A DNA stretch of 64,000 bases from Cylicocyclus nassatus (lineage: Eukaryota > Nematoda > Chromadorea > Rhabditida > Strongylidae), in assembly GCA_958299035.1 (NCBI GenBank), contig CATQJL010000316.1, positions 33,793,441 to 33,857,440 of the forward strand. The letters are read 5' to 3'. The position numbers were made by a program, and so were the translations under genes. This document shows, piece by piece, positions 46,540-56,830 of the stretch. The stretch's first letter is position 1, and each line of letters opens with the position of its first letter. The notes under the pieces are model-generated. The model saw only the letters and a list, made by a program, of their open reading frames with translations. It was not told the origin of the DNA and did not search any database.

Positions 46540-47870
46540 TCAAAGGTATGGGATTTTTGGTATATCTTGGCAACAAAACTTTGAAAACATAATGACACCA
46601 CGCTTTCCTTTACCTGAAAAATAAAATATACGGCGTAACATTACTTATCTAGAAAACAGAATTAACGTTCTTCAGGATTCCCCCTCCATCCGCAAAATTC
46701 AAGCATGTGACCCCCCTCCCTACTGTATGTTGTTACACGATAAGAAATGTCGATTCCATAAAGGCCACCACGGATTCCCACGGATATCTATCTGAATTTT
46801 GCTCTTCGAAATCAGTGCTGCCTCTGAATGTCGTGGACTCTTCATTGTTGGCATTGTCGCATTGACGCTTCGAAAAATGTTATGAATGGCAGTTCAAGTG
46901 CACTTTTTGCGCTAATATGATGTGACTAAAAATTGCTGTCAAAAGAACAGGAAAGGGCTTAACGAGATACCAAGCATGAGTTTATTTTTGGGATTCGTGT
47001 CATCGTAATGAATAAGTGCATCGGAACTTGATTGTTCACACTTTAATATTTTGTACGATGATTTTGAATGTTTCTAAAATATATAGCACTTCTACTGAAT
47101 TTAGGCTACGCTTAAAACAGATTCACAAACTTATAATCTTTTTCATACGATCTGTTGTCGCGCAATTGCGCATTGAAATAGAGCCCTTCTCATTAGCATT
47201 ATTGAGTAGTAATATTTTTGTCATTTTCAACTCTATTTAAGACCGAATCATTGATAAATCAAACAATGCTGAGAATTAGAAAACAGCAAACAGACAGTAT
47301 ATTGGAAAACACCCAACAGTTTCGCTTTTTCAATGCGCATGGAGAGAAGCAGATACCTTTGAATTTATTTCGAAGCCACTTTTATGAGTGAATCTCAGTA
47401 AGATCCCCTTTCTATCAAATAAAGGGAACCTTTTTTTCCCAAAAAACATTCTTTAAATCTCACTGTTGATTTTGAGCACAAGTTTGCTGCCTATACGAGC
47501 GACCATCTACAAAGAAGAAATTCTTAACTCTACGGAAGAATGGCTTTTCAAATGCAGCCGCTACCAAATTATAGCGCAAAATACGTTCCACACTCACAAA
47601 AGAAATGGTTTAGAAAGGTTCTAGCTTATTTAGCAGGAGAGGAAAATAGCTTTTGATATAGTTCATTTTTCGTATATCTGGTATTACGGCGTTGGAAAGA
47701 GTTCAATTCACTCACCCAGTATGATGTGATGTGAAATGTCAAAAAATGATGATAATTCACTTGAATAGATCCCAAAATTACGATCTATAAACACAAATAC
47801 AGAAGCTCCTGCTCATACCAGGTTCTCGAATTTCACAGAAATTCCACTTCCAATCTTCAGACTCAAACGT
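46540..47870 (+). repeat. Duplicated non-coding block, copy A
   Basis: Aligns in direct orientation with 62700-64000 over about 1.3 kb. Shared landmarks include CATTGTCGCATTGACGC, TGATGTGACTAAAAATTGCT, AACAGGAAAGGGCTTAACGA, GGAACTTGATTGTTCA, GCGCATGGAGAGAAGCAGAT and GAAAGGTTCTGGCT/AGCT. Small indels are scattered throughout and no frame is conserved. Confidence 0.78.
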
Positions 47871-48027
47871 CTTATTTTGCATTTGTCAAAGTCAACATTT
47901 TATAGCTTTCAAGCCCGAAGAGTCAATTATGGATATTTATGTAAAAATGGTGCGCACTTACGCTACTTGGGGTGCAGTACACAGAGCGTAAATAAAACAA
48001 CGAACGACAATTTTTTCTGTGTATTAG

Positions 48028-48243
48028 ACCGTGGGCATACCTCACGCGATTTCAGTCGCCACGTGAATTGGCAGTTTGCCAGATGTCTTCAAATTCACTG
48101 CTGGCAGATCTCAAATGCGCAGCATGCAGGTTGATAAATGCGCTAGTTTTCGAACATTCAAACACCTTCTAGGGTGAGTCATGCACAACTGGACTATTGC
48201 CAATTCGCGTCGCGACTGAAATCGCTTGAGGTACGCCCAGGGC
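48028..48243. mobile_element. CACGCGATTT-family miniature element
   Basis: Ends GGGCATACCTCACGCGATTT and inverted AATCGCTTGAGGTACGCCC; CAGTCGCCACGTGAATTGGC is matched by GCCAATTCGCGTCGCGACTG. It is 216 bp without coding capacity. Confidence 0.78.
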
Positions 48244-50327
48244 TTTATACTTTTGCGAAGTTGTAGACGCTTGTCTGCATGTCCTAGCGAATCATGGTGG
48301 CGTGGCAAGACCGTAAACATCATTAGTAGAAATGGAATTCAATTTAAACTGAAGCAGAGCTCGAGAGCCTGTTTAAAGGCAATGCTTCTAATTCAGCATA
48401 ATCAAGTGCGAGGAGAAGCACGGAACTTTTTTAAAACATGATGATTAAAACAAGAGTTACTATGCCAGGGTTCTCCACTGCTTTCACCTCATGAAAACGA
48501 TGTCTAGCTTAATTATATGCCACCATGGAGACTAATCCGCTCATGCAGCAAAGGGGTGAAGCTTGAAAAATGAAGCTTGATTTCCGCATATGTCTCTTTC
48601 TCAAAAAGGTGCTTGGTGTTATTTTGGAAAATCGCTTTAGGATGAGAAATTTGCAATTATTTGTTACCTGATTTCAATTTATGGCTGGGATATCCGCGTA
48701 AGGAAAAACTGCCTTCTATTTCTTATCTGTCTAATCATGTACGAAAAGTTCAAAAAAAATTTTTGCTTGCACTCTGTGCTCTCATTCAGAGGTGCGATGG
48801 GGGGAGCCGGGCCCACCGAAAGTGAAGGTGGCCCCAGCTACCACTGGCCGGCCAAAAGAGAAGGTGGCAGTGTCGGACACTCATCTCCCCAAAATGTCGA
48901 CGGGGGGGGGGGGAGGGTAGAACGGACGAACGGAGCTATCCTTCTAGGTCGAACTGTGACCCAACGGCCCTCTTTAAAGCCACAGATACGATGAATTGAA
49001 AATAAATTTTATTTATAAAAATTTAAAATAGACGTGTTTAGTAAATGGTGTATTTGGAAATAAAAGTTTGTTGGACTGTACGGATTTTATTAAGTAAATT
49101 TTGTCATAACATACTGCGAAGGAAGTAGTTCGATCTAGGCAGTAACGGTCGAGAACCAGAATTTTGAATATTTAAATAGGTAGTGAAAAATCATGCGAAA
49201 TCAATGTTATAAATCTGTTGTTTGAAGATGTCAGCAGTTGCGACTTCATAGGTTTTAAAGAGTAAATCGTATTCTTTCAGCTAGTGAAAGAATCGAGTGG
49301 TTTTGAGAGATGATCGTTGAAAACCAGAATTCTAAAAATTTACGCCATTTTTGCGCGTTTTTGACAGTTGACAGTTAAACTCATCTAAATCTTGAAAGTG
49401 AAAGTGTATGATGTTGCGACTTCATAGGTTTTGTAGAGTAAGGTTTGCCTTATCTGAATATATCTTAGCCGTACCGATTTACTGAAACAGTGTCGAGATC
49501 CAGAGTCTTGAAAAAGCAGATAAAAAAGCGCTTTTTGAAATTCAACAGCTCATAACTTCTTAAGAACTGCATGAATCATGTTGCGCTTCATAGGTTAGAT
49601 TCTTCTCATCAAGGGCTTTCAGGTGATTTATAACATGTGGGGGTTTAGAGCCTCCTACGAATTATGCCCGTGGGGGGGGAGCCTTTTCATACCAAAGTCT
49701 CCCCCTAGCCCACTTTAATGTATTGGAGGGGGGAGACTTTGGTATGAAAAGGCTCCCCCCACGGGCATAATTCGTAGGAGGCTCTAAACCCCCACATGTT
49801 ATAGATCACCTGAAAGCCCTTGATGAGAAGAATCTAACCTATGAAGTCGCAACATGATTCATGCAGTTCTTAAGAAGTTATGAGCTGTTGAATTTCAAAA
49901 AGCGCTTTTTTACCTGCTTTTTCAAGACTCTGGATCTCGACACTGTTTCAGTAAATCGGTACGGCTAAGATATATTCAGATAAGGCAAACCTTACTCTAC
50001 AAAACCTATGAAGTCGCAACATCATACACTTTCACTTTCAAGATTTAGATGAGTTTAACTGTCAACTGTCAAAAACGCGCAAAAATGGCGTAAATTTTTA
50101 GAATTCTGGTTTTCAAAGATCATCTCTCAAAACCACTCGATTCTTTCACTAGCTGAAAGAATACCATTTACTCTTTAAGACCTATGAAGTCGCAACTGCT
50201 GACATCTTCAAACAACAGATTTAAAACAGTGAAAATTTTTCGCATGATTTTTCATTATTTAAATATTCAAAATTCTGGTTCTCGACCGTTACTGTCTATA
50301 TCGACCTACTTCCTTCGCAGTATGTTA

Positions 50328-51018
50328 TTTATTTATTTATATTTATATAAAATACATCGTAGGAACGATGTGCTATTACACAATCATAGTCATAAACCAA
50401 AATACTGCATACAACTAAAACGACTGGGAGAGAAAAGGCAAAGTTCAACGACTGGGAGAGAAAAAGCAAAGTTCAAGTTTGGCTCTAGCTTTCGCATTGT
50501 ATCGCTCTTATATGTTAGTTGATAAGATGATATTGAGACATATGGTATAGAATGTATGTTTGCTTTGATAGGTAGTAAGAAATGCTCTCTGTTGCAGAAC
50601 TTCAACACATTATTAGAAACTTGATCTCACGGTTGAGGATATAGTTAATAGATCATATTGCACAAGAGCAACGGAGACATATGAAGTAGTTGGTGTAAAA
50701 GACCACTTTCGTGTGGTACGTGATGCAGCAATCCATCGGCCAAATCATTGATCCATCAATCCATCGATCCATTGTCCTCATACATACATACATACATACA
50801 TACATACATACATACATACATGTGTTAAATTATACTCCATTTTCTTCGTGTTTGTGCAAACAAACTACCAACTAGATGTAAGATCGAAGTCTCCAACAAT
50901 GTGGTTAGGTATATACGCAGGACTGAATTGGGGCATGATTGATAACTTGGTTGTATATTTTTCTTGTACAAGTAAGATAGGAGCTATTTCAAGATCGTTT
51001 AGTTTCAGGAATAAAAAG
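50328..51018. mobile_element. Insertion inside the right arm of the large fold-back
   Basis: Left-arm sequence is continuous where the right arm is split: CCTTCGCAGTATGTTAT ends at about 50327 and TTATGACAAAATT resumes at about 51018, consistent with a TTAT duplication. The roughly 690-bp insert has a tandemly repeated CGACTGGGAGAGAAAA unit at 50424-50478 and a CATA microsatellite at 50780-50821. I recognise no open frame or terminal repeat, so its type is unknown. Confidence 0.6.
50780..50821 (+). repeat. (CATA)n microsatellite
   Basis: About ten perfect CATA units. Confidence 0.95.
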
Positions 51019-51295
51019 CTTATGACAAAATTAACTTAATAAAATCCGTACAATTTCGCTAAGTTTTACTTCCAAATACACCATTTACTGAGCACGTTTA
51101 TTTTAAATATATATGCCGCCGTATACATAATTATATGCTTTCAATAGTCTTTTTTGCGCTTGTTTTGTTTATTTTCCTTCTTTATCGTCCAGCGAAAAAT
51201 TTTTTATTCCAAAAGTGAAGGTGGTCACCCTGTACCAGCTCAAAAGTGAAGGTAGGGAGAGAATCGGCTCCCACTATCGCACCTCTGCTCTCATT

Positions 51296-51630
51296 ACGTA
51301 CAAGAATGTTGATGCTTTCAAGAAAGTGGTCACTACTAAGAGGATACGTTATCTTTGCCTAACTTCTCATTGGAGAGATGAAGGTGGATGCAAATGTAAT
51401 TCTTTCTGTTTATCCATTCGAAAATTGTGGCTATATGTGTCAAAACAGAGGAAGAAAAATGACGAAAAATTTGTAGGTGATTATTATCTGCATCCTAATC
51501 AGAACGATGACTCCTTTCTGTTCACTTTATGGTTGCAATTTGAAACTGCTTGCTGTATTATGAAAATTTTTCTCATATAAACAGGAATATTTGAAAGTTT
51601 AACAACTTCCTAGTATGAAATATAGAAGCC
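51296..51630. other. Non-genic stretch, nothing recognised
   Basis: The 121-codon frame at 51215-51580 starts inside the fold-back end and has no motif, so I do not call it a gene. Confidence 0.35.
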
Positions 51631-51904
51631 TGCATGATCGCGAGAGTCGGACGTGCGTACGGCCATGCAATAGCCACCACGCACGTCCGATGTTACTGAG
51701 GCAGATGCCAAACTTATCCTGTTCAAGCGTTCGTCCGGCTTACTCATTTGCTATTGGTTAGATCAATGCACTGACCAATAGCGGAGGGGTGAACGCGATG
51801 AACCTCTTGAAGAGTAGGTCTGGCTCCTAATACCTGAGTCGTGGGACGACATCGGACTGCGCGGCGCAATGGCCGTACGCACGTCCGACTTTCACGATTA
51901 TGCA
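51631..51904. mobile_element. Miniature element with GTCGGACGTGCGTACGG ends
   Basis: TGCATGATCGCGAGAGTCGG and the following ACGTGCGTACGGCCAT are inverted at 51869-51904 with two mismatches. The GC-rich 274-bp interior includes TTGCTATTGGTTAGATCA and ACTGACCAATAGCGGA, a small inner hairpin. No coding capacity. Confidence 0.78.
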
Positions 51905-52616
51905 CTTTATATTAGGAATTTTGCGGTCAAATTTCGCGGTCCTTCAAGCACCTATTTGTAGAGCTGAATTCAGCATAGATTTCACTATAGAGGGATCCAT
52001 ATATCACCAATCGCTCCATTGGCAAACGATCGCGATGGAAACTTCAATCAAGAAGTGAGGTTTCGAATACATGTATTTTATTTGAATGTTTTATTCGAAT
52101 ATCTTATTCGAATTCGTATATGAATGAAATTCGTATTCAAGTTAGTCGAGCTTGTTGCAGAGCCAACTGCTGAGTATCAAGCTCGCTTCGTCTGCATTGT
52201 TTTTCGCAAAACACGATAATGCATGTTTTTGCAGCCGTATCATCTTTGAACTGTATGGAAACCCGCATTTTTCCATCTGCTTTGATAGTTAAAAAATAGG
52301 TGTGGAATTCATTGATTGCTTTTTCGATCAATGAGACAGTTCGCACTGCTGTTGGCACCAAATCTGCAAAAAAAGACAACCAAATTGACTTCATGGTCCG
52401 CGTTCATATACTGGAAGAGTGTTGACATGCCTGTTTTACTTCCCTTGCGTTGCTCATGCAAGGGTCCACATTAGTGAGCACTCTTGCTTGTAAAAGTCAT
52501 GTTCCACTTCTGTTTATTATCTTAGAGACTTTTCGCGAATGACGGTGTATTTTGAGAAAAAGACGTTGCAGCTGTAGTGGAGGAATAGGCGATTGCTAAT
52601 TTTTGCAGTTTTATTA
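51905..52616. other. Non-genic stretch, nothing recognised
   Basis: AT-rich with a TATTCGAAT-rich patch near 52080-52140. No supported gene. Confidence 0.35.
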
Positions 52617-53070
52617 AAAAAGTTCTTTCCGTTTTTTCAACCTATCATAAAAACTCGTAGAATAGAGCCAGGCAAACGTCTCAAATACTGTCCGACGCAG
52701 CTTTCCTTCATCTTTTAGCGGTCTTGTGTGTTTTTGTGCTGGTTACCCTTTTATACTGAAATAATTGTCGAAATTTCGCGTAAACATTGTGCAATGCAGT
52801 GAAATTGTTTAGCATCTTACAAGGGAAAGATACGAAGTTAGATTCGCCTTCTAAGATGAGACACATATATCTAGAATCAGCTTTCAACGCTGATTCCAAA
52901 TATGCTGTTCCTAGCTGCTTAGCCTTATTCCGTAGCGAGTTATGGTCTCTTTTCTACGCAAATTTTGCGTGCTTAATGCGACCTACTGATGCTACGGTGT
53001 CGACGTCTAGGTGGTTTAGCAATTGTATAATGCCCCCTTATAAGATCGAAAGAATTATTGTGATGCTTGG
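52617..53070. repeat. Fragment of the fold-back family that flanks the Penelope-like element
   Basis: 52660-52800 matches 56855-57090 directly (GTGCTGGTTAC, GCAGTGAAATTGTTT/GCAGTAAAATTGTTT). 52795-52950 matches 56330-56445 in inverted orientation (CAGCTTTCAACGCTGATTC, AAGGGAAAGATAC). The family also makes up 56831-58437, so the retroelement pair sits within copies of one repeat. Confidence 0.6.
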
Positions 53071-53138
53071 TATGAACAATTCCAATTACTTTGCTGTGCC
53101 GTATACAGGTTGTTAATGGTGATACAACTTTATTGCCT

Positions 53139-53165
53139 GACGTTTCGGCAGGACGCCGTCTTCAG
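53139..53165 (-). ncRNA. Hammerhead-ribozyme-like core in the Penelope tail (minus copy)
   Basis: On the minus strand CTGAAGA is followed by a short stem CGGC-gtcct-GCCG and then GAAAC GTC, the order CUGANGA, stem II, GAAA of the hammerhead core. Hammerhead motifs are known in Penelope-like terminal regions. Stem III is very short, so self-cleavage is uncertain. Confidence 0.5.
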
Positions 53166-53400
53166 AGGCTGAAAAGGTGTCAGTTATAGTGATACACGTT
53201 CTGAGCCGTCAAACACCTCATCCTAGCTGCCATTCGATTCGTCTCAAGTGAAAATAGAGAGTTCAGGAGGAGCTGTGTACCCACCAAATGTATCACCGTG
53301 TTGCAGCGGATAGCCACTCGATGTGTCAGCTGTTGTGACTGAATGCGACAAATGAGCTGACCAAGATGACACAATGTTGCTTATATATGGGCAAACATTC

Positions 53401-54660
53401 TTATAGTTCACAGAACGAAAGATACGGCAGTAGATCACTCGTCAAAGATAATTTTTCATTCTTGCTGTTTAGTTTCGGGTCTCGGACAAGAATGTAGGAT
53501 GCTTCTAAGGCTTTTCGTGCAGAAATTTGTTGTTCGTAGCCCAGAATTTTGCACCTAATTTCGTAATCGGCACCGCCATGTTCCATCATTCTATGCTTTC
53601 CCAGCGGACTTATCATGCTTTGTCTCTTTTTACTAGCTAGATGTTCGTTAATCCGTACACTCAATGGTCGTCCAGTTTCACCGATATAGATGGCAGAGCA
53701 CTCCAAGCATTCAATTTCATAAACGACACCAGATTTTGCACAATCGCCTCGTTTTCCGTACGGGCAAACTACGCAATCACGAGATATACATTCGGTATCA
53801 TACAGCCTGTTACGGACCAATTGCCTTCTGATGTTGTCTCGCGGTATATTGACTAATACAACATCATCGTCAAGCTGAGCCTGTACCAGACACCGTTTGA
53901 TCGCAGCAGTTACTCTTTCGGATATGAAAGGCAAGCATAAAGGTATTTTGTCCATAGCTTGTTTGCTTGTCTTTACTGTAGTCCTTCTTGATTGTCTGGG
54001 CCGTATACCATATCCATTTGAGGTCATAATCTCGGCTGCCAACTTCAGTGATTCCTGCCTTTCATTACTGCCGTTACAAATGCTTGTCGCTGATTTTAAC
54101 ATGTTGCGGACAACGGCACGTTTAACAACCATTGGGAGTGCGGACTTCGCATGCAAGATGATATTCTTACTACTCTCTTTACGGAACCATTTTATGCGCA
54201 CCGTGCCGCCAACCACCATCAGTTGTGTATTCAGAAAAGGCAGCCAACCGTTGTGTGGTTTCTCTCGTGTAAAGTTTATGTATTGCGACTGTTGATTTAG
54301 TAGTTCAAAGTACTCGTCCATCTCCGACTGTGTAGATGTAGCTATGCAACAGTCGTCGATGTAGCGGCAATACATAAGTGGACCTCTGGATAGCACCGGT
54401 TCTTCTACTTTGCTCATAAAGCATATGGCAAGCACGGGTGCTAAGCGTTGGCCCATCGCCAGTCCTCGTATTTGTGCAAAATATTTTCCCGACCATTTGA
54501 AAATATTGCAAGCTAAGCATTCCTTGATAAGCGTCATGATGCGCGTCTTGCTGAGGCCATATGTCAAAATCGTTCTACCATGCGTCTCGAGCATCTCAGC
54601 TAACGCTTGTAAAGCTTTTTCATTGGATACATTAGTATATAATAATAACGTTCGTCTATA
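53401..54660 (-). CDS. Penelope-like polyprotein, C-terminal half: reverse transcriptase plus GIY-YIG endonuclease
   Basis: Open for about 415 codons from the junction, with LYTNVS at the upstream edge. Counting from the Met at 54594: GLAMGQRLAPVLA at residues 44-56 and the catalytic Y-I-D-D at 78-81 are the late reverse-transcriptase motifs; GWLPFLNTQL follows at 115-124. A Cys-rich linker (CISRDCVVCPYGKRGDC, 270-285) precedes a GIY-YIG nuclease with GVVYEIECLECSAIYIGETG at 289-307, RINEH at 314-318, and a C-terminal K-L-N-S-K-N segment. The order RT then GIY-YIG defines the endonuclease-bearing Penelope-like elements, which use the nick to prime target reverse transcription. The N-terminal half is missing from this copy; no stop or frameshift was seen in what remains. 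Confidence 0.9.
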   Translation of the reverse strand, partial: YRRTLLLYTNVSNEKALQALAEMLETHGRTILTYGLSKTRIMTLIKECLACNIFKWSGKYFAQIRGLAMGQRLAPVLAICFMSKVEEPVLSRGPLMYCRYIDDCCIATSTQSEMDEYFELLNQQSQYINFTREKPHNGWLPFLNTQLMVVGGTVRIKWFRKESSKNIILHAKSALPMVVKRAVVRNMLKSATSICNGSNERQESLKLAAEIMTSNGYGIRPRQSRRTTVKTSKQAMDKIPLCLPFISERVTAAIKRCLVQAQLDDDVVLVNIPRDNIRRQLVRNRLYDTECISRDCVVCPYGKRGDCAKSGVVYEIECLECSAIYIGETGRPLSVRINEHLASKKRQSMISPLGKHRMMEHGGADYEIRCKILGYEQQISARKALEASYILVRDPKLNSKNEKLSLTSDLLPYLSFCEL

Positions 54661-54676
54661 TATTAGACGAACGTTA
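54646..54676. repeat. Palindromic junction of the two Penelope-like copies
   Basis: Perfect 13-bp arms TAACGTTCGTCTA and TAGACGAACGTTA around TATAT. The minus-strand frame reads RRTL then LLYTNV, the plus-strand frame RRTL then PSVP, so both copies meet at shared 13-base homology. Confidence 0.85.
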
Positions 54677-55273
54677 CCATCTGTTCCATTTCCATCATCG
54701 TTCTACAAAGAGCCCGAACCTTATGCTGCCGCAGACATCAAGTTCCGGATATTGTCACTGAGCATATTGAAAGTTCTCAATGACAACAAAAGCGTGAGAA
54801 AATTCAACTTGACATACGCACAGCAGCAGGGTTTTAAAGAGTTGAAGGAACTGACCAACAACGGCACCATCCGCTTGTCGGTCAGCGATAAAGGCGGGGA
54901 ATTCGTCGTCATGCCTCAGACCCTAGATCGTGAGATAACCGAGTTACATTTGTCAGATAAAACGGTTTACCAACCCTCGAATGAGAAAGAGTTTCTGACG
55001 CAATGCAAACGGTTAAACCACGTATGGACAGTGATAGGAAAAGAAGCTGGTTTAAATGAGAACTTCCTTTGTCGGCTTAAAATAGAAACACCCGCATGCC
55101 CTGTCTTTTACAGTTTGATCAAGACGCACAAACTCCTTACGTCCGAGATGCAATCCGAAACCGCTAGTTCGTACAAGATACGACCCATTGTTAGTTGTGT
55201 CAACGGACCAACCGACCGTATAGCCTGGTTCCTCAATAAAATTATCAGCCAACTTTTGTGCAAAATACCTGCT
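54661..55273 (+). CDS. Penelope-like polyprotein, N-terminal half of reverse transcriptase (partial, runs into gap)
   Basis: Open from the junction (RRTLPSVPFPSSFYKEPEP) to the first N. It contains DNKSVRKFNLTYAQQQGFKE, ISVSDKGGEFVVMPQ-like RLSVSDKGGEFVVM, PVFYSLIKTHK, and KIRPIVSCVNGPTDRIAWFL, all early motifs of Penelope-like reverse transcriptases. It would join, across the gap, to the same LYTNV...YIDD...GIY-YIG order seen on the minus strand. After the gap the last 12 codons reappear in plus orientation (SDLLPYLSFCEL-stop, 55800-55838). The start codon is not visible because the 5' end is fused to the inverted partner. Confidence 0.85.
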
Positions 55274-55773
55274 NNNNNNNNNNNNNNNNNNNNNNNNNNN
55301 NNNNNNNNNNNNNNNNNNNNNNNNNNNNNNNNNNNNNNNNNNNNNNNNNNNNNNNNNNNNNNNNNNNNNNNNNNNNNNNNNNNNNNNNNNNNNNNNNNNN
55401 NNNNNNNNNNNNNNNNNNNNNNNNNNNNNNNNNNNNNNNNNNNNNNNNNNNNNNNNNNNNNNNNNNNNNNNNNNNNNNNNNNNNNNNNNNNNNNNNNNNN
55501 NNNNNNNNNNNNNNNNNNNNNNNNNNNNNNNNNNNNNNNNNNNNNNNNNNNNNNNNNNNNNNNNNNNNNNNNNNNNNNNNNNNNNNNNNNNNNNNNNNNN
55601 NNNNNNNNNNNNNNNNNNNNNNNNNNNNNNNNNNNNNNNNNNNNNNNNNNNNNNNNNNNNNNNNNNNNNNNNNNNNNNNNNNNNNNNNNNNNNNNNNNNN
55701 NNNNNNNNNNNNNNNNNNNNNNNNNNNNNNNNNNNNNNNNNNNNNNNNNNNNNNNNNNNNNNNNNNNNNNNNN
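55274..55773. other. Assembly gap of exactly 500 N
   Basis: The round 500-base run indicates a placeholder. It replaces the middle and C-terminal part of the plus-strand Penelope-like copy, which by comparison with the minus copy should need more than 500 bases. Confidence 0.99.
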
Positions 55774-55798
55774 AAGCAGTGGTATCAACGCAGAGTAC
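55774..55798 (+). other. Untrimmed cDNA-library (SMART-type) primer at the gap edge
   Basis: The 25 bases starting AAGCAGTGGTAT and ending CGCAGAGTAC equal the widely used SMART/template-switch PCR primer. The retroelement's own sequence resumes right after, at about 55800. This is not genomic sequence. Confidence 0.93.
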
Positions 55799-56073
55799 TA
55801 GTGATCTACTGCCGTATCTTTCGTTCTGTGAACTATAAGAATGTTTGCCCATATATAAGCAACATTGTGTCATCTTGGTCAGCTCATTTGTCGCATTCAG
55901 TCACAACAGCTGACACATCGAGTGGCTATCCGCTGCAACACGGTGATACATTTGGTGGGTACACAGCTCCTCCTGAACTCTCTATTTTCACTTGAGACGA
56001 ATCGAATGGCAGCTAGGATGAGGTGTTTGACGGCTCAGAACGTGTATCACTATAACTGACACCTTTTCAGCCT

Positions 56074-56100
56074 CTGAAGACGGCGTCCTGCCGAAACGTC
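56074..56100 (+). ncRNA. Hammerhead-ribozyme-like core in the Penelope tail (plus copy)
   Basis: Identical to 53139-53165 in the other orientation: CTGAAGA, stem CGGC/GCCG, GAAACGTC. AATAAA follows at 56105. Confidence 0.5.
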
Positions 56101-56171
56101 AGGCAATAAAGTATCACCATTAACAACCTGTATACGGCACAGCAAAGTAATTGGAATTGTTCATACCAAGA

Positions 56172-56830
56172 GAAACCATGCCCAGGTTCAAAGATAAGAG
56201 GACTTACAAGATATTGTGATGCTAGTTTAACATCCTAGCACTTTTTTCGAGCAGATTCCTAGCTACACGCCGTCTTACGACATTTAGAAGTTTGTTAATT
56301 ACTCACAACAGCAAGCCCATAACTCGCTTCGGAATAATGCTAAGCAGCTAGGCACAGCATATTTGAAATCAGCGTTGAAAGCTGATTCTAAATATATTTG
56401 TGTCATCGCAAAAGGCGAATCTAAGTTAGTATCCTTCCCTTGTTAGTTGGCTTTCCAAAATTTTGAAGTTTTATTTCTGATGCTATCAAAATTCACATTT
56501 GGTCATCTTAAAACCTGCAGAACATCAAACGGGGCAGAGCTAAAGTGTCATTCGATGCAGCTTTCTTTTTCCCGTTTTGATAGGCGTTTCTTCCCATTTC
56601 AGTATCTGGTTGTGATGCAAAAATTGCTATTTGACACTTGCATCTTCGACTCTATATACAAATTCACCAGTGGAAAACACATTCACGAGAACATGGGGCA
56701 TAAGTGGACTTCTTGTCGAGAATACAGGGAATGATAATGCGCACTTTCATTACATGCATAAATGCTTTGCGTTCGGCAAGAATGAGGCAGTCCTCTCAAG
56801 ATTCAACGGGAAAGCGTGAAATGGCGGTAA
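56172..56830. other. Repeat-derived flank, no gene
   Basis: 56330-56445 is an inverted match to 52795-52950. The remainder shows only short open frames. Confidence 0.45.

Larger units (their letters stand above)
48787..51287. mobile_element. 2.5-kb hAT-type fold-back element with 8-bp target duplication
   Basis: The termini CAGAGGTGCGAT and ATCGCACCTCTG are perfect inverted repeats, flanked on both sides by the 8-bp direct repeat CTCTCATT (48779-48786 and 51288-51295), the signature of hAT insertion. Nearly the whole interior is one palindrome centred near 49715, with arms of about 700 bp: GGCTCCCCCCACGGGCATAA mirrors its complement, and AACCTATGAAGTCGCAACAT and GATCTCGACACTGTTTCAGT recur inverted. 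The right arm is interrupted by an insertion at about 50328-51018, after which the match resumes (AATAAAATCCGTACA, CAAATACACCATTTACT). I see no transposase; length and symmetry suggest a giant non-autonomous element able to form a long hairpin. Confidence 0.85.
53071..56171. mobile_element. Penelope-like retroelement: two copies fused head to head
   Basis: A minus-strand 5'-truncated copy (54660 down to 53071) and a plus-strand copy (54661 up to 56171, middle lost in a gap) diverge from a palindromic junction at 54646-54676. Their 3' tails (53071-53400 and 55839-56171) are almost identical, differing in what I could compare by a 2-base indel, so they act as inverted terminal repeats. Both tails end in GGAATTGTTCATACCAAG, after which the flanks differ. 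Partial copies in inverted or tandem arrangement are known for Penelope-like elements. Near-identity implies recent activity or an assembly duplication. The reverse transcriptase and GIY-YIG endonuclease are described separately. Confidence 0.82.

Noticed and set aside
50780..50821. CATA repeat considered as a CRISPR-like or satellite array
   Set aside because: It is a simple tetranucleotide microsatellite without spacers.
54410..54660. Plus-strand extension of the Penelope frame left of the junction
   Set aside because: It is the antisense of the minus-strand reverse transcriptase, not part of the plus-strand protein.
55258..55995. Open frames crossing the N gap
   Set aside because: They are created by translating N as unknown residues; only the retroelement frames on either side are supported.
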